Below, in pieces: positions 46,565 to 56,079 of a stretch of DNA of 64,000 bases. The notes below the pieces were generated by a model that saw only the letters and a program-made list of their open reading frames with translations, searched no databases and was not told the origin of the DNA. This stretch comes from an uncultured Alistipes sp. (GTDB lineage: Bacteria > Bacteroidota > Bacteroidia > Bacteroidales > Rikenellaceae). The translations under genes were made by a program, and so were the position numbers. Location: positions 16,529 to 80,528 of the forward strand of contig CASELE010000003.1 in NCBI GenBank assembly GCA_949288735.1, in the 5' to 3' direction. How positions within the stretch are numbered: position 1 is the first letter of the stretch; every line of letters begins with the position of its first letter.

Positions 46565-47158
46565 TCAGAACGAGACGACAGGTGCCGCCTCGCTCCCTTC
46601 GGCCGCGGCGAACCGCTCCTGCGGGCCGAATCCGAAGAGACCCGCCACCAGATTGGAGGGGAAGCGGCGGATGGCCACGTTGTAGGTATTCACCCGCTCG
46701 TTATACTCCTTGCGCGCCACGGCGATACGGTTCTCGGTCCCCTCGAGCTGCGCCTGCAGTTCGAGAAAATTCTGATTGGCCTTCAGGTCGGGATAGTTCT
46801 CCGCCACGGCTATCAGCCGTCCGAGTGCCGAACCCACCCGGGACTGCGCACGCTGGAACTCGGCCAACCGTTCGGGCGTCAGATCATCGGCCGACACCTG
46901 GAACGACAGGGCCTCGGCACGTGCCTCGACCACGGCGTCGAGCGTCGAGCGCTCGTGTCCGGCATAACCCTTCACCGTATTGACCAGATTGGGAATCAGG
47001 TCGGCACGACGCTGGTACTGCGTCTCGACATTGGCCCATGCGGTCTTTACCGCCTCGTCCTTCGTCACGAAACCGTTGTAGGCCGAGTAGAAGAAGATTA
47101 CAACAAGGGCCACTACGGCAGCCACGACAATCCAGGTCCAGTTCTTTCCTTTTTTCAT
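46565..47158 (-). CDS. LemA family protein
   Basis: A 197-aa protein with an N-terminal membrane anchor (WTWIVVAAVVALVVIFFYSA) and a long helical-hairpin domain carrying the LemA signatures YQRRADLIPNLVNTVKGYAG and FLELQAQLEGTENRIAVARK. Function is unknown. It follows the TPM-domain gene by 57 nt on the same strand. LemA and TPM genes are often neighbours and probably act together. Confidence 0.93.
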   Translation of the reverse strand: MKKGKNWTWIVVAAVVALVVIFFYSAYNGFVTKDEAVKTAWANVETQYQRRADLIPNLVNTVKGYAGHERSTLDAVVEARAEALSFQVSADDLTPERLAEFQRAQSRVGSALGRLIAVAENYPDLKANQNFLELQAQLEGTENRIAVARKEYNERVNTYNVAIRRFPSNLVAGLFGFGPQERFAAAEGSEAAPVVSF

Positions 47159-47215
47159 GCTTTGTTTTTTGTTGGGTATTCTATATTTACTCTTTTCGTT
47201 CCGTTCTTCGTCCGT

Positions 47216-48115
47216 CTACCAGCGCGAGCCGGCACCGCCTCCGCCGAAGCCGCCTCCGCCGAAGCCGCCCCCCGAAGACCCTCCGCCGAAGCCGCCAAAG
47301 CCGCCCCCCATGAAGACTCCGCCGCCCGCTCCCGGGCCGGCTCCGAAGCCGTCGTTGTGGTGATCGCGCCTTCTGCGACGCACCGTCTGCCCGCAGTGAG
47401 GACAAACAAAAGTATACTCCGATACGCCCTGCTGGGCCGTCCTTACGGCCGACTGGAGCCGCAGCGACATCCGACCGCAGCGGGGACAGCGCCGGCTGCG
47501 CCGGTAAGCCGCCAACGGGGCGCCTGCCAGCACCACGATCAGGCCGGCGAAGATGAGCAGCACGAGCCAGGGGTGATCGAAGCCATGTGCCGCGCCGTCG
47601 GCAAGCGGCAGTTCCGAACCCTCGAGCCGCCGTGCCACCGCATCGACACCCGCCGCCATGCCGCGGCTGTAGTCTCCCGCACGGAACCACGGAAGCATGT
47701 ACCGCTGCTGAATCCGCTTGCAGATGGCATCGGGCAACGCCCCTTCGAGGCCGTAACCCGTCACGAAACGTATTTCGCGCCGGTCGCCCACGAAGAGGAT
47801 ACCCAGTCCGTTATCGCGTTCGCTGTCGCCCACGCCCCACGTCGAAAAGAGCTCGTAGGCAAAATCGAATACATCGTCACCCGCTACGTCGTCCACAGCC
47901 ACCACCGCCACCTCGGCAATGCCGCGGTCGCGCAGCGATGCACAGATCGAATCGATGTATGCCACGGCCTCGTCCGACAGAATGCCGTCCGGGTTCGAGG
48001 TGAAGCGTGTACGGTCGGTTCGCTGTACGTGAGGGATATCGTCCGTATCGTAGCTCCGGGCCGTCGTCGCGGCCACGGTGAGAAGCATCGCTGCGAGAAT
48101 GAGAACTCTTTTCAC
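47216..48115 (-). CDS. TPM-domain (YgcG/DUF477) protein with zinc-ribbon and Gly-rich tail
   Basis: About 299 aa from the chosen GTG at 48115, which gives a signal-like start (VKRVLILAAMLLTVAATTARS). The TPM domain runs to about residue 150 and includes DNGLGILFVGDRREIRFVTG and YSRGMAAGVDAVARRLEG. A membrane helix follows (PWLVLLIFAGLIVVLAGAPL), then a double CxxC zinc ribbon (CPRCGRMSL, CPHCGQTV) and a C-terminal Gly/Phe-rich tail. The frame extends to 48190 without a signal. Confidence 0.88.
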   Translation of the reverse strand: MKRVLILAAMLLTVAATTARSYDTDDIPHVQRTDRTRFTSNPDGILSDEAVAYIDSICASLRDRGIAEVAVVAVDDVAGDDVFDFAYELFSTWGVGDSERDNGLGILFVGDRREIRFVTGYGLEGALPDAICKRIQQRYMLPWFRAGDYSRGMAAGVDAVARRLEGSELPLADGAAHGFDHPWLVLLIFAGLIVVLAGAPLAAYRRSRRCPRCGRMSLRLQSAVRTAQQGVSEYTFVCPHCGQTVRRRRRDHHNDGFGAGPGAGGGVFMGGGFGGFGGGSSGGGFGGGGFGGGGAGSRW

Positions 48116-48257
48116 TCGTCGGGGACTCTTGGTTTTCGGTCGTTCGGAACAGGGCGCCGGAGCGCCGTCTTCCAACTCCGCGGCGGGCACCGCCGGCGGA
48201 AGATCCGTGCAAACTTACGAAATTCCGCTCAAATCATGAAATGCGGCGTCCGATTTA

Positions 48258-49586
48258 TTATTCGTCATCCGCGTCTTCCTCATCGGCCCCCGAGCAGAGC
48301 ACGCGGTAGCTCCAGCCCTCCATGTCACACTCCACATGCCCGGGCCATTCGACCCGTTCACCGCTCAACGCATCGCTATACGGGCCCGCATATATACCTG
48401 TCCGGTAGTCGGCATGAATCGTATATGGCGACAGGTTCATGATGGCTACGACACAGTTCCGTCCCCGCTCACGCACCAGTATCATGAGACAGTCCTCCGC
48501 ATTGTTGCGTATTTCGACCCACGAACCGCCGGCATCTCCGGCCGCAAGGGCCGGATTGAGACGGCGCATGCGACAGAGCTTCCGGTAAAGCTCCGTCGTC
48601 GCGTCGGGCACGTAGAGAGCCTCGGGTATCGGGTCCCGCTCGAAAAAGGCGAAGGAGTGGTCGTAGCCCACCTCCTGCCCCGTATATATCAGAGGCATGC
48701 AGCCCGGCGCAACGAAGGTGAAGAGCGTCATGATTTCTGCCGCCGCGCCCATACGGGCCCGCGCTGTGCCGTTCCATGCATTCTCGTCGTGGTTCGACGT
48801 AAAGAGCAGGCGGATAGCTTCTTGCGGATAGCGCGTCCGGTCAGACTCGAGCCAGGCCCGGACCGCCGTCACGCGCACGCGCTGCCGCGCCACATCCTCC
48901 AGCAGATGAAAAAGCTCCCACCCGTAGCAGGCATCGAAGGTACCGTGATCAAAGAGCCACGGCTCCTCTGCCTCGGCCAGCAGAAAGAGTTCCGGGCGCA
49001 ATGCACGCAGCCGCCGCGCCGTCTCATGCCAGAAATCGGGTGGCATGAGCATCGCCATGTCGCAACGGAAGCCGTCCACGGCATGAGACTCGGCCCAGAA
49101 GCGCATCGCCTCGAACTGCCCCTCCCACACCGCACGGTTCGCATAGTCGAGCTTGGCCGTATCGCTCCAGTCCCACGGCACGAGCGGCTCGTCCGCCGCG
49201 TCGCGTTCATACCAGTCGGCCGGACGTTCGGCGAGCCATCGGGCATCGCGCGCCGTATGGTCGGCTACCCAGTCGAGCACCACCCGCATGCCGAGCCGGT
49301 GGGACTCGGCGACGAAGGCGTCGAAATCCGCCAGGGTTCCGAACTCGGGATTCACGGCACAGTAGTCGCGCACCGAATAGCAGGAGCCCATCGTCCCCTT
49401 GCGGTCCCGTTCGCCGATGGGCTGCACGGGCATCAGCCACACGGCATCTATACCCATCGCGCGCAGAAAGGACAATCGCCGCGCAGCGGCCTGCAGCGTT
49501 CCTTCCGGGGTCAGCTGCCTTACATTCATCTCGTAGAGCGTCGCTCGTTCGCACCAGGCGGGATGCCCGGTCGTCGGTCTGTTCAT
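48258..49586 (-). CDS. GH13-family alpha-amylase-type glycosidase
   Basis: A 442-aa GH13 TIM-barrel enzyme with no signal peptide, hence cytosolic. Catalytic motifs: DWVADHTA (region I), DGFRCDMAML with the nucleophile Asp, the acid/base Glu in LLAEAEEPW, and TSNHDENAW (region IV). It acts on short alpha-glucans, probably maltodextrins. Start at 49586 gives MNRPTTGHPAWCERA; the frame continues upstream within GH65. It is the last gene of pgmB-GH65-GH13 (17 nt after GH65). Confidence 0.92.
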   Translation of the reverse strand: MNRPTTGHPAWCERATLYEMNVRQLTPEGTLQAAARRLSFLRAMGIDAVWLMPVQPIGERDRKGTMGSCYSVRDYCAVNPEFGTLADFDAFVAESHRLGMRVVLDWVADHTARDARWLAERPADWYERDAADEPLVPWDWSDTAKLDYANRAVWEGQFEAMRFWAESHAVDGFRCDMAMLMPPDFWHETARRLRALRPELFLLAEAEEPWLFDHGTFDACYGWELFHLLEDVARQRVRVTAVRAWLESDRTRYPQEAIRLLFTSNHDENAWNGTARARMGAAAEIMTLFTFVAPGCMPLIYTGQEVGYDHSFAFFERDPIPEALYVPDATTELYRKLCRMRRLNPALAAGDAGGSWVEIRNNAEDCLMILVRERGRNCVVAIMNLSPYTIHADYRTGIYAGPYSDALSGERVEWPGHVECDMEGWSYRVLCSGADEEDADDE

Positions 49587-49603
49587 GGTCTGATCTCCTA
49601 TTG

Positions 49604-51904
49604 TCAATCGGATGCCCTCTCCGTCGGTCGGTCGATCCGCAGCCGTCCCTCCACCGTACGGCATTCGCCGTACACCTCCAGCTCCACGGGCAGGCCCTCC
49701 ACTTCGATTTCGACCGCTTCGCGCGTCGTCCGCACCGCAACCGTCCGGCCGCGGTAACGCAGGCGGAAGGAGAGCGAGTCCCACGCATCGGGAAGCGACG
49801 GAGCCAGCGAAAGCCGGTCGCCGTGCATGCGCACACCGCCGAAACCACCGACCACCGCGAGCCACGATCCGGCCATCGAGGTGACATGACACCCCTCCTC
49901 CACCTCGCCGTTGTAGTCGTCCAGGTCGAGCCGCGCCGTGCGCAGATAGAGCTCGTAAGCCTTCTTCCGGTCTCCGATCCGGGCCGCTACGACGGCATGC
50001 ACGCTCGGCGAAAGCGAGGATTCGTGCACCGTACGCGGTTCGTAGAAACGGAAGTTGCGGCGTACGGTCTCCGTATCGAAATCATCGGGAAAGAAGTAAA
50101 GACCCTGCACCACATCGGCCTGTTTGATGAAGCACGACCGCAGGATACGGTCCCACGACCAATGGCGGTTCAGCGGCCGCTCGGCCGGGTCGAGATCGCT
50201 CACAAGCCGCTGTTCCTTATCCAGATAGCCATCCTGCTGCAGGAAGATGCCCCGCTCGCGATCCTCGCCCAGATAGAGTGCATCGGCCTTGCGGCGCCAG
50301 TCGTCCGACTCGGCCCGGGCATCGAACCCGCGTGCCGCACAGATACGGCGGAAGTCGTCGGGGCGGTGATCCCGCACCCACTCGGACACATCGGCCGCAT
50401 AACGCATCGACCAGCGGGCGATATAGGAGGTATACCAGTTGTTGTCCACGTTGTTCTCGTACTCGTTGGGGCCCGTCACACCGAGCAACACGTAACATTG
50501 CCGCGCCTCCGACCAGCTGACCCGGCGCGCCCAGTAACGGGCCACGCAGAGCAGCACCTCCAGGCCGTATCGGGCCAGGTAGTCACGATCGCCCGTATAG
50601 CGCACGTAGTCGTCGACGGCGTGGGCGATGGCTCCGTTGCGGTGTATCTCCTCGAAGGTGATCTCCCATTCGTTGTGGCACTCTTCACCGTTGACCGTCA
50701 CCATCGGATAGAGCGCCGCGCCTCCTCCGATACCGAGTCGTGCGGCATTCTCGACGGCCCGGTCGAGCTGCCGATAACGGTAGAGAAGCAGCCGCCGCGC
50801 CGCATCGGCTCCCATGGAGGCAAGATAGAAGGGAAGGCAATAGGCCTCCGTATCCCAATAGGTTACGCCGCCGTACTTCTCGCCCGTGAAACCCTTGGGA
50901 CCGATATTGAGACGGTCGTCGTCACCCGCATAGGTCTGCAGCAGCATAAAGATGCAGAAACGGATGCCTTGCTGCGCCGCCGCATCGCCTCCGATCTCGA
51001 CATCGCAGGAGTTCCACAACCGGCTCCATGCCGCCTCCTGTTCGGCCAGCAGCCGGTCGAAACCGATGCGGCACGCCTCTGCGGCCGCCGCACGCGCCGC
51101 CCCGACCAGTTCGTCGGGCGCGTGTCGGAGGGAGGAACAGATGCCCGCATACTTGTACAGCACCGCCCGCTCGCCCCGCCGCAGCCGCAGCCGGGCACTT
51201 TCGGCCACGCGTTCCGGCCGTGTCTCCGAGACGAACGACGCTCCGTCGAGCGTGCAGCACTGCGCCCAGGCCGCCTCGAAACCGCTCCGGCGGACACGCA
51301 TCCGCACGGCGTCGGGTTCGGTCTCCACATGTTCCCAAAACTTCTCGCCGTAGTTGGCCTCCTCGTTGCGCACATCGGCATCGATACATGGGGTGATACG
51401 GAACTCCACATCGCGGTTCAGCGGCATCACGGCAAACCGCACCACGCCCGTCTCACGCCGGCCGAGCGGCAGGAAGCGATCGGTTTCGACCTGCAGTTCG
51501 GCTCCGTTGCGCAACCGTATGCGCATGCGGCGCGTCAGCACGCCGCGCCGCATATCCAACTCGCGCCGGAATTCGGAAACGGCGGCCGCCCGGAAGAGAT
51601 CGAGCCGCTCGCCGTCGGCCTCCACCCCGACCTCGGGCCAGAAGGCCGAGTTGGGCACCCGGGCGAAGTACTCGGGATAACCGTTCTTCCACCACCCCAC
51701 CCGCGTACGGTCCGGATAGTAGAGTCCGCCTATATAGTCGCCCTGGAGCGAAGGCCCCGAGTAGCCCTCCTCGAAACGGGCCCTGCCGCCCAGCGTTCCG
51801 TTGCCCAGGGCGAAGAGCGATTCGGAAGAGCGCACCCGTGCGGGGTCGAAACGCTCTTCGATGATTTTCCACGCGTCGATCGCGATATAACCCTTTTCCA
51901 TCAT
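49604..51904 (-). CDS. GH65 glycoside phosphorylase (maltose phosphorylase-like)
   Basis: A 766-aa GH65 enzyme. Seen: the N-terminal ALGNGTLGGRARFEEGY, catalytic Glu in LLGVTGPNEYENNVDNNW, and phosphate-binding segment SLSPSVHA (about residues 620-630). Phosphorolysis of maltose would give glucose plus beta-glucose-1-phosphate, the substrate of the PgmB encoded just upstream. Cytosolic. Kojibiose, nigerose or trehalose specificity is also possible in GH65. Confidence 0.92.
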   Translation of the reverse strand: MMEKGYIAIDAWKIIEERFDPARVRSSESLFALGNGTLGGRARFEEGYSGPSLQGDYIGGLYYPDRTRVGWWKNGYPEYFARVPNSAFWPEVGVEADGERLDLFRAAAVSEFRRELDMRRGVLTRRMRIRLRNGAELQVETDRFLPLGRRETGVVRFAVMPLNRDVEFRITPCIDADVRNEEANYGEKFWEHVETEPDAVRMRVRRSGFEAAWAQCCTLDGASFVSETRPERVAESARLRLRRGERAVLYKYAGICSSLRHAPDELVGAARAAAAEACRIGFDRLLAEQEAAWSRLWNSCDVEIGGDAAAQQGIRFCIFMLLQTYAGDDDRLNIGPKGFTGEKYGGVTYWDTEAYCLPFYLASMGADAARRLLLYRYRQLDRAVENAARLGIGGGAALYPMVTVNGEECHNEWEITFEEIHRNGAIAHAVDDYVRYTGDRDYLARYGLEVLLCVARYWARRVSWSEARQCYVLLGVTGPNEYENNVDNNWYTSYIARWSMRYAADVSEWVRDHRPDDFRRICAARGFDARAESDDWRRKADALYLGEDRERGIFLQQDGYLDKEQRLVSDLDPAERPLNRHWSWDRILRSCFIKQADVVQGLYFFPDDFDTETVRRNFRFYEPRTVHESSLSPSVHAVVAARIGDRKKAYELYLRTARLDLDDYNGEVEEGCHVTSMAGSWLAVVGGFGGVRMHGDRLSLAPSLPDAWDSLSFRLRYRGRTVAVRTTREAVEIEVEGLPVELEVYGECRTVEGRLRIDRPTERASD

Positions 51905-51907
51905 CGG

Positions 51908-52588
51908 TTATTGTTCATCCGGTGTTGTCCGCCGTTCGCCCAGACCGTCGAGCAGCCGGTCGAGGCCGAACCCGGCAAAGCCGCTGATCCGCATTGCGGC
52001 TCCCGGAAGCGCCGCCGGCCCCACCCCCACCGAACGCATGCCGGCCCGGGCGGCCGCCTCGATACCCGAAGCGCCGTCCTCGAATACGACGCAGGACGCC
52101 GGCAGCACCGCACAGCAGGACGCCGCCTGCAGGAAGAGTTCCGGATCGGGCTTTGCCCGACGGACCATCGTCCCGTCGACCACCGCATCGAAGAGAGGGC
52201 GCAGTCCGCACCGGTCGAGCACGAGCGCCGCATTGCGCGACGAGGATCCTACCGCCCGACGTATGCCCCGCGCACGCAGTTCCTCCAGGAAGGAGCGGAC
52301 TCCGGGCAATACGTCGGCCGGGGTCATCGCCCCGGCAAGGGCGACATAACGGGTATTCTTGCGCTCGGCAAGCCTTTCGAGTTCCGATTCGGAATAACGG
52401 CCGGCGAGTCCGCCCGCCGCCAGTACCAGATCGAGCGAATCGCGGCGGCCGATGCCGCGAAGCGCATCGGCCGCCGCATCGGGCAACTCGAATCCCAGTC
52501 CGCGGGCCAGCTCCTGCCATGCACGCAGATGAAGACGCGCCGTATCGACCAGCACGCCGTCCAGATCGAATATGCAGCAACCGACCAT
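51908..52588 (-). CDS. pgmB: Beta-phosphoglucomutase
   Basis: A 226-aa HAD phosphomutase converting beta-glucose-1-phosphate to glucose-6-phosphate. Motif I is CIFDLDGVLVDT (Asp8 nucleophile, Asp10), with AVGSSSRNA (motif II) and KPDPELFLQAA plus VFEDGASGIEAA (motifs III/IV). The ATG at 52588 was chosen because it starts MVGCCIFDLDG. It lies 3 nt before the GH65 gene, which makes its substrate. A TATATTTG box lies 23 nt upstream. Confidence 0.95.
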   Translation of the reverse strand: MVGCCIFDLDGVLVDTARLHLRAWQELARGLGFELPDAAADALRGIGRRDSLDLVLAAGGLAGRYSESELERLAERKNTRYVALAGAMTPADVLPGVRSFLEELRARGIRRAVGSSSRNAALVLDRCGLRPLFDAVVDGTMVRRAKPDPELFLQAASCCAVLPASCVVFEDGASGIEAAARAGMRSVGVGPAALPGAAMRISGFAGFGLDRLLDGLGERRTTPDEQ

Positions 52589-52611
52589 CGAACGAGCGGA
52601 TGAGCTTTTCG

Positions 52612-52619
52612 CAAATATA
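52612..52619 (-). promoter_or_regulatory. -7 box (TATATTTG) of the pgmB-GH65-GH13 operon
   Basis: Minus-strand TATATTTG, 23 nt before the pgmB ATG. No -33 TTG at standard spacing. Confidence 0.55.
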
Positions 52620-52724
52620 GGAAAAATCTTCCGAACCGATGCATCTCCCGGCCGCAACCGTCACGGAGGCGCACGGACACCGCATTTCAGCTGAGACGGA
52701 CAGAAGAGTGAATGCAAAATTCCG

Positions 52725-52732
52725 TATCTTTG
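52725..52732 (+). promoter_or_regulatory. -7 box (TATCTTTG) of the AsmA-like gene
   Basis: The box ends 16 nt before the start codon at 52749. The -33 element is unclear. Confidence 0.5.
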
Positions 52733-52748
52733 CAAGAAAGATTCGACC

Positions 52749-55700
52749 ATGAAAAAACCGATACGCCGGATACTCCGCATCACCGGATTCACGGTAGGCG
52801 GAGTGTTGCTGCTCGTCTGCATCGCTGCGGGCATCGTCGCGAACTTCGTCTTCACCCCTTCGAAACTGACCCCCGCCGTCGTCGAAGCGGCCAACCGCTC
52901 GATAAAGGGGCGGCTCGGACTGGGAAGCGTGGAGCTCACATTCTTCTCCACCTTTCCGCGGCTGGGGCTGCGGCTGACCGACGGCACGCTGGTCTCTTCG
53001 GCCCTGCGCGATTCGCTCTGGCAGCGTCCCGACACGCTGCTCACATTCCGCGAGGCGGAACTCGTCATCAATCCCGTGGAGTATCTGAAGCACCGCAAGG
53101 TGAACATCCGCAGACTCCTGCTCGACAGTGCCCGCGTCTATGCCTTCAAGGATGCCGACGGACGGGCCAACTGGGATCTCTTCGAAGCGGACACCCTCCA
53201 GAGCGACACGACGGCCGATACGGCCCGTCTTATCCGCGAAATCGCAGTGCGGCACGTCGCGTTACGCCGCACGACCGTCACCTTCGACGACCGCCAGACA
53301 CGTCTCTTCGCCAACGTTTGGGACACCGATCTCGACCTTACGGCCCGACTGCAGGAGGGGCACTCGCGACTGGCGCTCGACCTGCGCAACCGCAACATCC
53401 TCTTCTGGCAGGACGGCGATCTGATACTCAACCGCATATCCGCGCATCTGCGCACGGCCGTCGAGCTCGACCGCAGCGAGAAACTGCTCACGCTGCACGA
53501 TGCACGGATCGACCTCAACGGCACGGAGTTCGACCTGAAGGGAACCCTCCGCCGCGACACCGCGGCACGGGCCCTGGCCGTCGATCTGCAGTACGGCCTC
53601 CACGCCCCGTCGCTCGAAACGGTGCTGCGCATGATTCCCGAGAGCGTACTCAAACGGGGCGAAGTCGAAGCGGCCGGTCGCGTGGAGATCGGGGGCACCG
53701 TACACGGATACTACGGCCGTCGCTCCGTCCCGCTCATCACGCTCCAGGCCGAAATAGAAGAGGCCAGCGCCCGCTACGCCGGAATGCCCTACGGTATCGA
53801 CCGGCTCGACGCCAGGCTCGAGGGGCAGGTGGATCTCATGCGCGGTGAACCCTCCTACTGCAATCTGGAGATCTTCCGCTTCCAGGGAGCCCACACCGAC
53901 GTGCTGGCCGACGCGAGCATCCGCGATCTGCTGGGCGACCCCGACATCTCGTTCCATACCCGTTCGACGATAGATCTCACGGCTCTGGCCCGCACCTTCC
54001 CGCTGCAGGAGGGGGTATCGATCGAAGGCGCCGCCGAGGCCGATCTCACGCTCCGCTGCCGCCTCTCGACGCTGCGCAACCACGACTTCGGCCGCATCCG
54101 CGCCAAGGGTCGACTGAAGATGGACAGCCTCGCCCTGCATGACACGAACCGCGACTTCCACTTCACGAGCCACGCCTCGCTTCTCTTCGCCGGCGACGAC
54201 CGGCTGGGGGCACACGCCGAGATCGACAAGATAGATCTGCGCTCCCCGCAGCTGAACTCGGCCGTCGAGAAGCTCACCGCCTCGGTACGGACCGGCCCGC
54301 TGCAGGATACGACCCGCATCGCCGAACTGGAGTGTCGCATGGAGATGGACCGTTTCCGCACCGCGGCAGGCGATTCGCTGCGTCTGTTCTGCGGCAAGAC
54401 CAAGGCCACGGTACGGCTCTCCCCCTCGCGCCGCAATCCCGCCAGGCCTCAGATCGGCCTGACGATGGAAGCCGACACGCTCTTCTGCCGTATGGGCGAC
54501 ACGCGGGCGGGAATGGACCGAGCAGGATTCGCCGTGACGGCCGAACGTCTGCGCGACTCGCTCTGGGTACCGAAGGGCATCATCGGCTTCAACCGGCTCT
54601 TCTTCGCCTCGTCACAGTTCGCCCTTCCCATCCGCATGCAGAAGACCTCTCTCACGGTGGGCAACCGTGCCATCACGCTGCGCAACGCCACCATGCGCAT
54701 CGGCCGTTCGGACATAACGGCCAGCGGCGCCGTCTACGACCTCTACGGCGCCATGCGCCGCCGACGCAAGCTGCGGGCCGAGCTGAACATCACGTCGCGC
54801 AATCTGAACTGCAACCAGCTCATCCGCTCCTTCGCATCGCCCGCCGATACGCTCACGGCCGAAAGCGATACCACCTCGACCGACCTGAGGCTCTTCGTCG
54901 TGCCGCGCAACATCGACTTTAGGCTGCAGACCGACCTGCGGCGCGTACGCTACGGCCGTCTCGTATTCAAACAGGTACACGGTGCCGTGGAGATCCGCGA
55001 CCAGGCCGTGCACCTGCGCGAACTCAGCATGAAAAGCATGGGCGCCACCCTCCACACGACGCTGCTCTATCAGGCACGCCGGCCGGACGAAGGGCACGCC
55101 GGACTGGATTTCCGGCTGCGAGACATAGACATTGCCCGTCTGGTCGAAATGACCCCCTCGCTCGACAGCATCGTCCCGATGCTCCGTTCGTTCGAAGGGC
55201 GCGTGAACTGCGACGTCACGGCCGAAGGGGAGCTCGACTCTCTGCTCCGCATCCGTATCCCGACCCTGCGTGCGGCCATGCACATCGAAGGCGACAGCCT
55301 CGTACTGATGGACGGCGAGACCTTCGCCGAGATATCGAAAAAGTTCCTCTTCAAGAACAAGGAGCGCAACCTCATCGACAGCATCAGCGTCAATATCAGC
55401 GTCGAGGATGGATTCGTCACGGTCTACCCCTTCGAAATCGCCCTCGACCGCTACCGGGCCGCCGTGGGCGGGACACAGGATCTGGAGATGAACTTCGACT
55501 ATCACATCTCCATACTCAAATCGCCCATACCCTTCAAACTGGGGCTCAACATCACGGGCAATCTGGAGAAGATGAAGTTCGGTCTGGGCAAGGCCAAGTA
55601 CAAGAATTCGGTGACCCCGGCCGAAATCTACAAGGTGGACAGCACCATCGCCGACATGGGCCGCCGCATCGTCGAGGATTTCCGAAAACTGATTCGCGAA

Positions 55701-55886
55701 GTTCCCGAACCGGCGCGCCGGAGTATCCCCGACCAGCGGCGCCGGCGCCGCCCCGACACCATGCCCCCATCCTACGACGCCGACACGACGACCGGTGCGA
55801 CAACGGGCGGCCCTCCGGCACTTCCCGACCGCCGGCAGCACCCGGACGGGGGGACCGGAGGCAGACCGGATCGTCCGGAGGTGTGA
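52749..55886 (+). CDS. AsmA-like C-terminal region family protein
   Basis: A 1045-aa envelope protein with an N-terminal membrane helix (GFTVGGVLLLVCIAAGIVAN). Conserved TPAVVEAANRSIKGRLGLGS follows and is typical of AsmA-like proteins. The remainder is beta-rich repeats. The last 70 residues are Pro/Arg/Thr-rich and probably disordered. AsmA-like proteins bridge inner and outer membranes and are implicated in phospholipid transport. It is monocistronic. Confidence 0.9.
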   Translation: MKKPIRRILRITGFTVGGVLLLVCIAAGIVANFVFTPSKLTPAVVEAANRSIKGRLGLGSVELTFFSTFPRLGLRLTDGTLVSSALRDSLWQRPDTLLTFREAELVINPVEYLKHRKVNIRRLLLDSARVYAFKDADGRANWDLFEADTLQSDTTADTARLIREIAVRHVALRRTTVTFDDRQTRLFANVWDTDLDLTARLQEGHSRLALDLRNRNILFWQDGDLILNRISAHLRTAVELDRSEKLLTLHDARIDLNGTEFDLKGTLRRDTAARALAVDLQYGLHAPSLETVLRMIPESVLKRGEVEAAGRVEIGGTVHGYYGRRSVPLITLQAEIEEASARYAGMPYGIDRLDARLEGQVDLMRGEPSYCNLEIFRFQGAHTDVLADASIRDLLGDPDISFHTRSTIDLTALARTFPLQEGVSIEGAAEADLTLRCRLSTLRNHDFGRIRAKGRLKMDSLALHDTNRDFHFTSHASLLFAGDDRLGAHAEIDKIDLRSPQLNSAVEKLTASVRTGPLQDTTRIAELECRMEMDRFRTAAGDSLRLFCGKTKATVRLSPSRRNPARPQIGLTMEADTLFCRMGDTRAGMDRAGFAVTAERLRDSLWVPKGIIGFNRLFFASSQFALPIRMQKTSLTVGNRAITLRNATMRIGRSDITASGAVYDLYGAMRRRRKLRAELNITSRNLNCNQLIRSFASPADTLTAESDTTSTDLRLFVVPRNIDFRLQTDLRRVRYGRLVFKQVHGAVEIRDQAVHLRELSMKSMGATLHTTLLYQARRPDEGHAGLDFRLRDIDIARLVEMTPSLDSIVPMLRSFEGRVNCDVTAEGELDSLLRIRIPTLRAAMHIEGDSLVLMDGETFAEISKKFLFKNKERNLIDSISVNISVEDGFVTVYPFEIALDRYRAAVGGTQDLEMNFDYHISILKSPIPFKLGLNITGNLEKMKFGLGKAKYKNSVTPAEIYKVDSTIADMGRRIVEDFRKLIREVPEPARRSIPDQRRRRRPDTMPPSYDADTTTGATTGGPPALPDRRQHPDGGTGGRPDRPEV

Positions 55887-55896
55887 GAGGAGCGAC

Positions 55897-55942
55897 CCCG
55901 AATGAGCGGCCGGAGACCGAAAGCTCCGGCCGCTCATTCGGG
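55897..55942 (+). terminator. Perfect 19-bp inverted repeat after the AsmA-like gene
   Basis: Arms at 55897-55915 and 55924-55942 are fully complementary around an 8-nt loop. It lies 10 nt after the stop. There is no T-run, so it could also protect the 3-prime end. Confidence 0.7.
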
Positions 55943-56028
55943 CTATACCTCCGACGCGGAATAGAGAAGGCGCAGCCGGCCCCGTCCTGCGGACGACGGG
56001 AAGGGCGCGAAAAAGCGTGCTCCGGAAC

Positions 56029-56058
56029 TTGCCGTTTGCATTTTGTTGGCTATATTTG
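56029..56058 (+). promoter_or_regulatory. Promoter of the nusB operon
   Basis: TTG at 56029-56031, 19-nt spacer, TATATTTG at 56051-56058; the start codon lies 21 nt downstream. Confidence 0.85.
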
Positions 56059-56079
56059 CGGCCGCAAACCGTTCTATCT

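Noticed and set aside
47216..47330. GC-rich repeats that could be a DNA repeat array
   Set aside because: They encode the Gly/Phe-rich tail of the TPM protein in frame.
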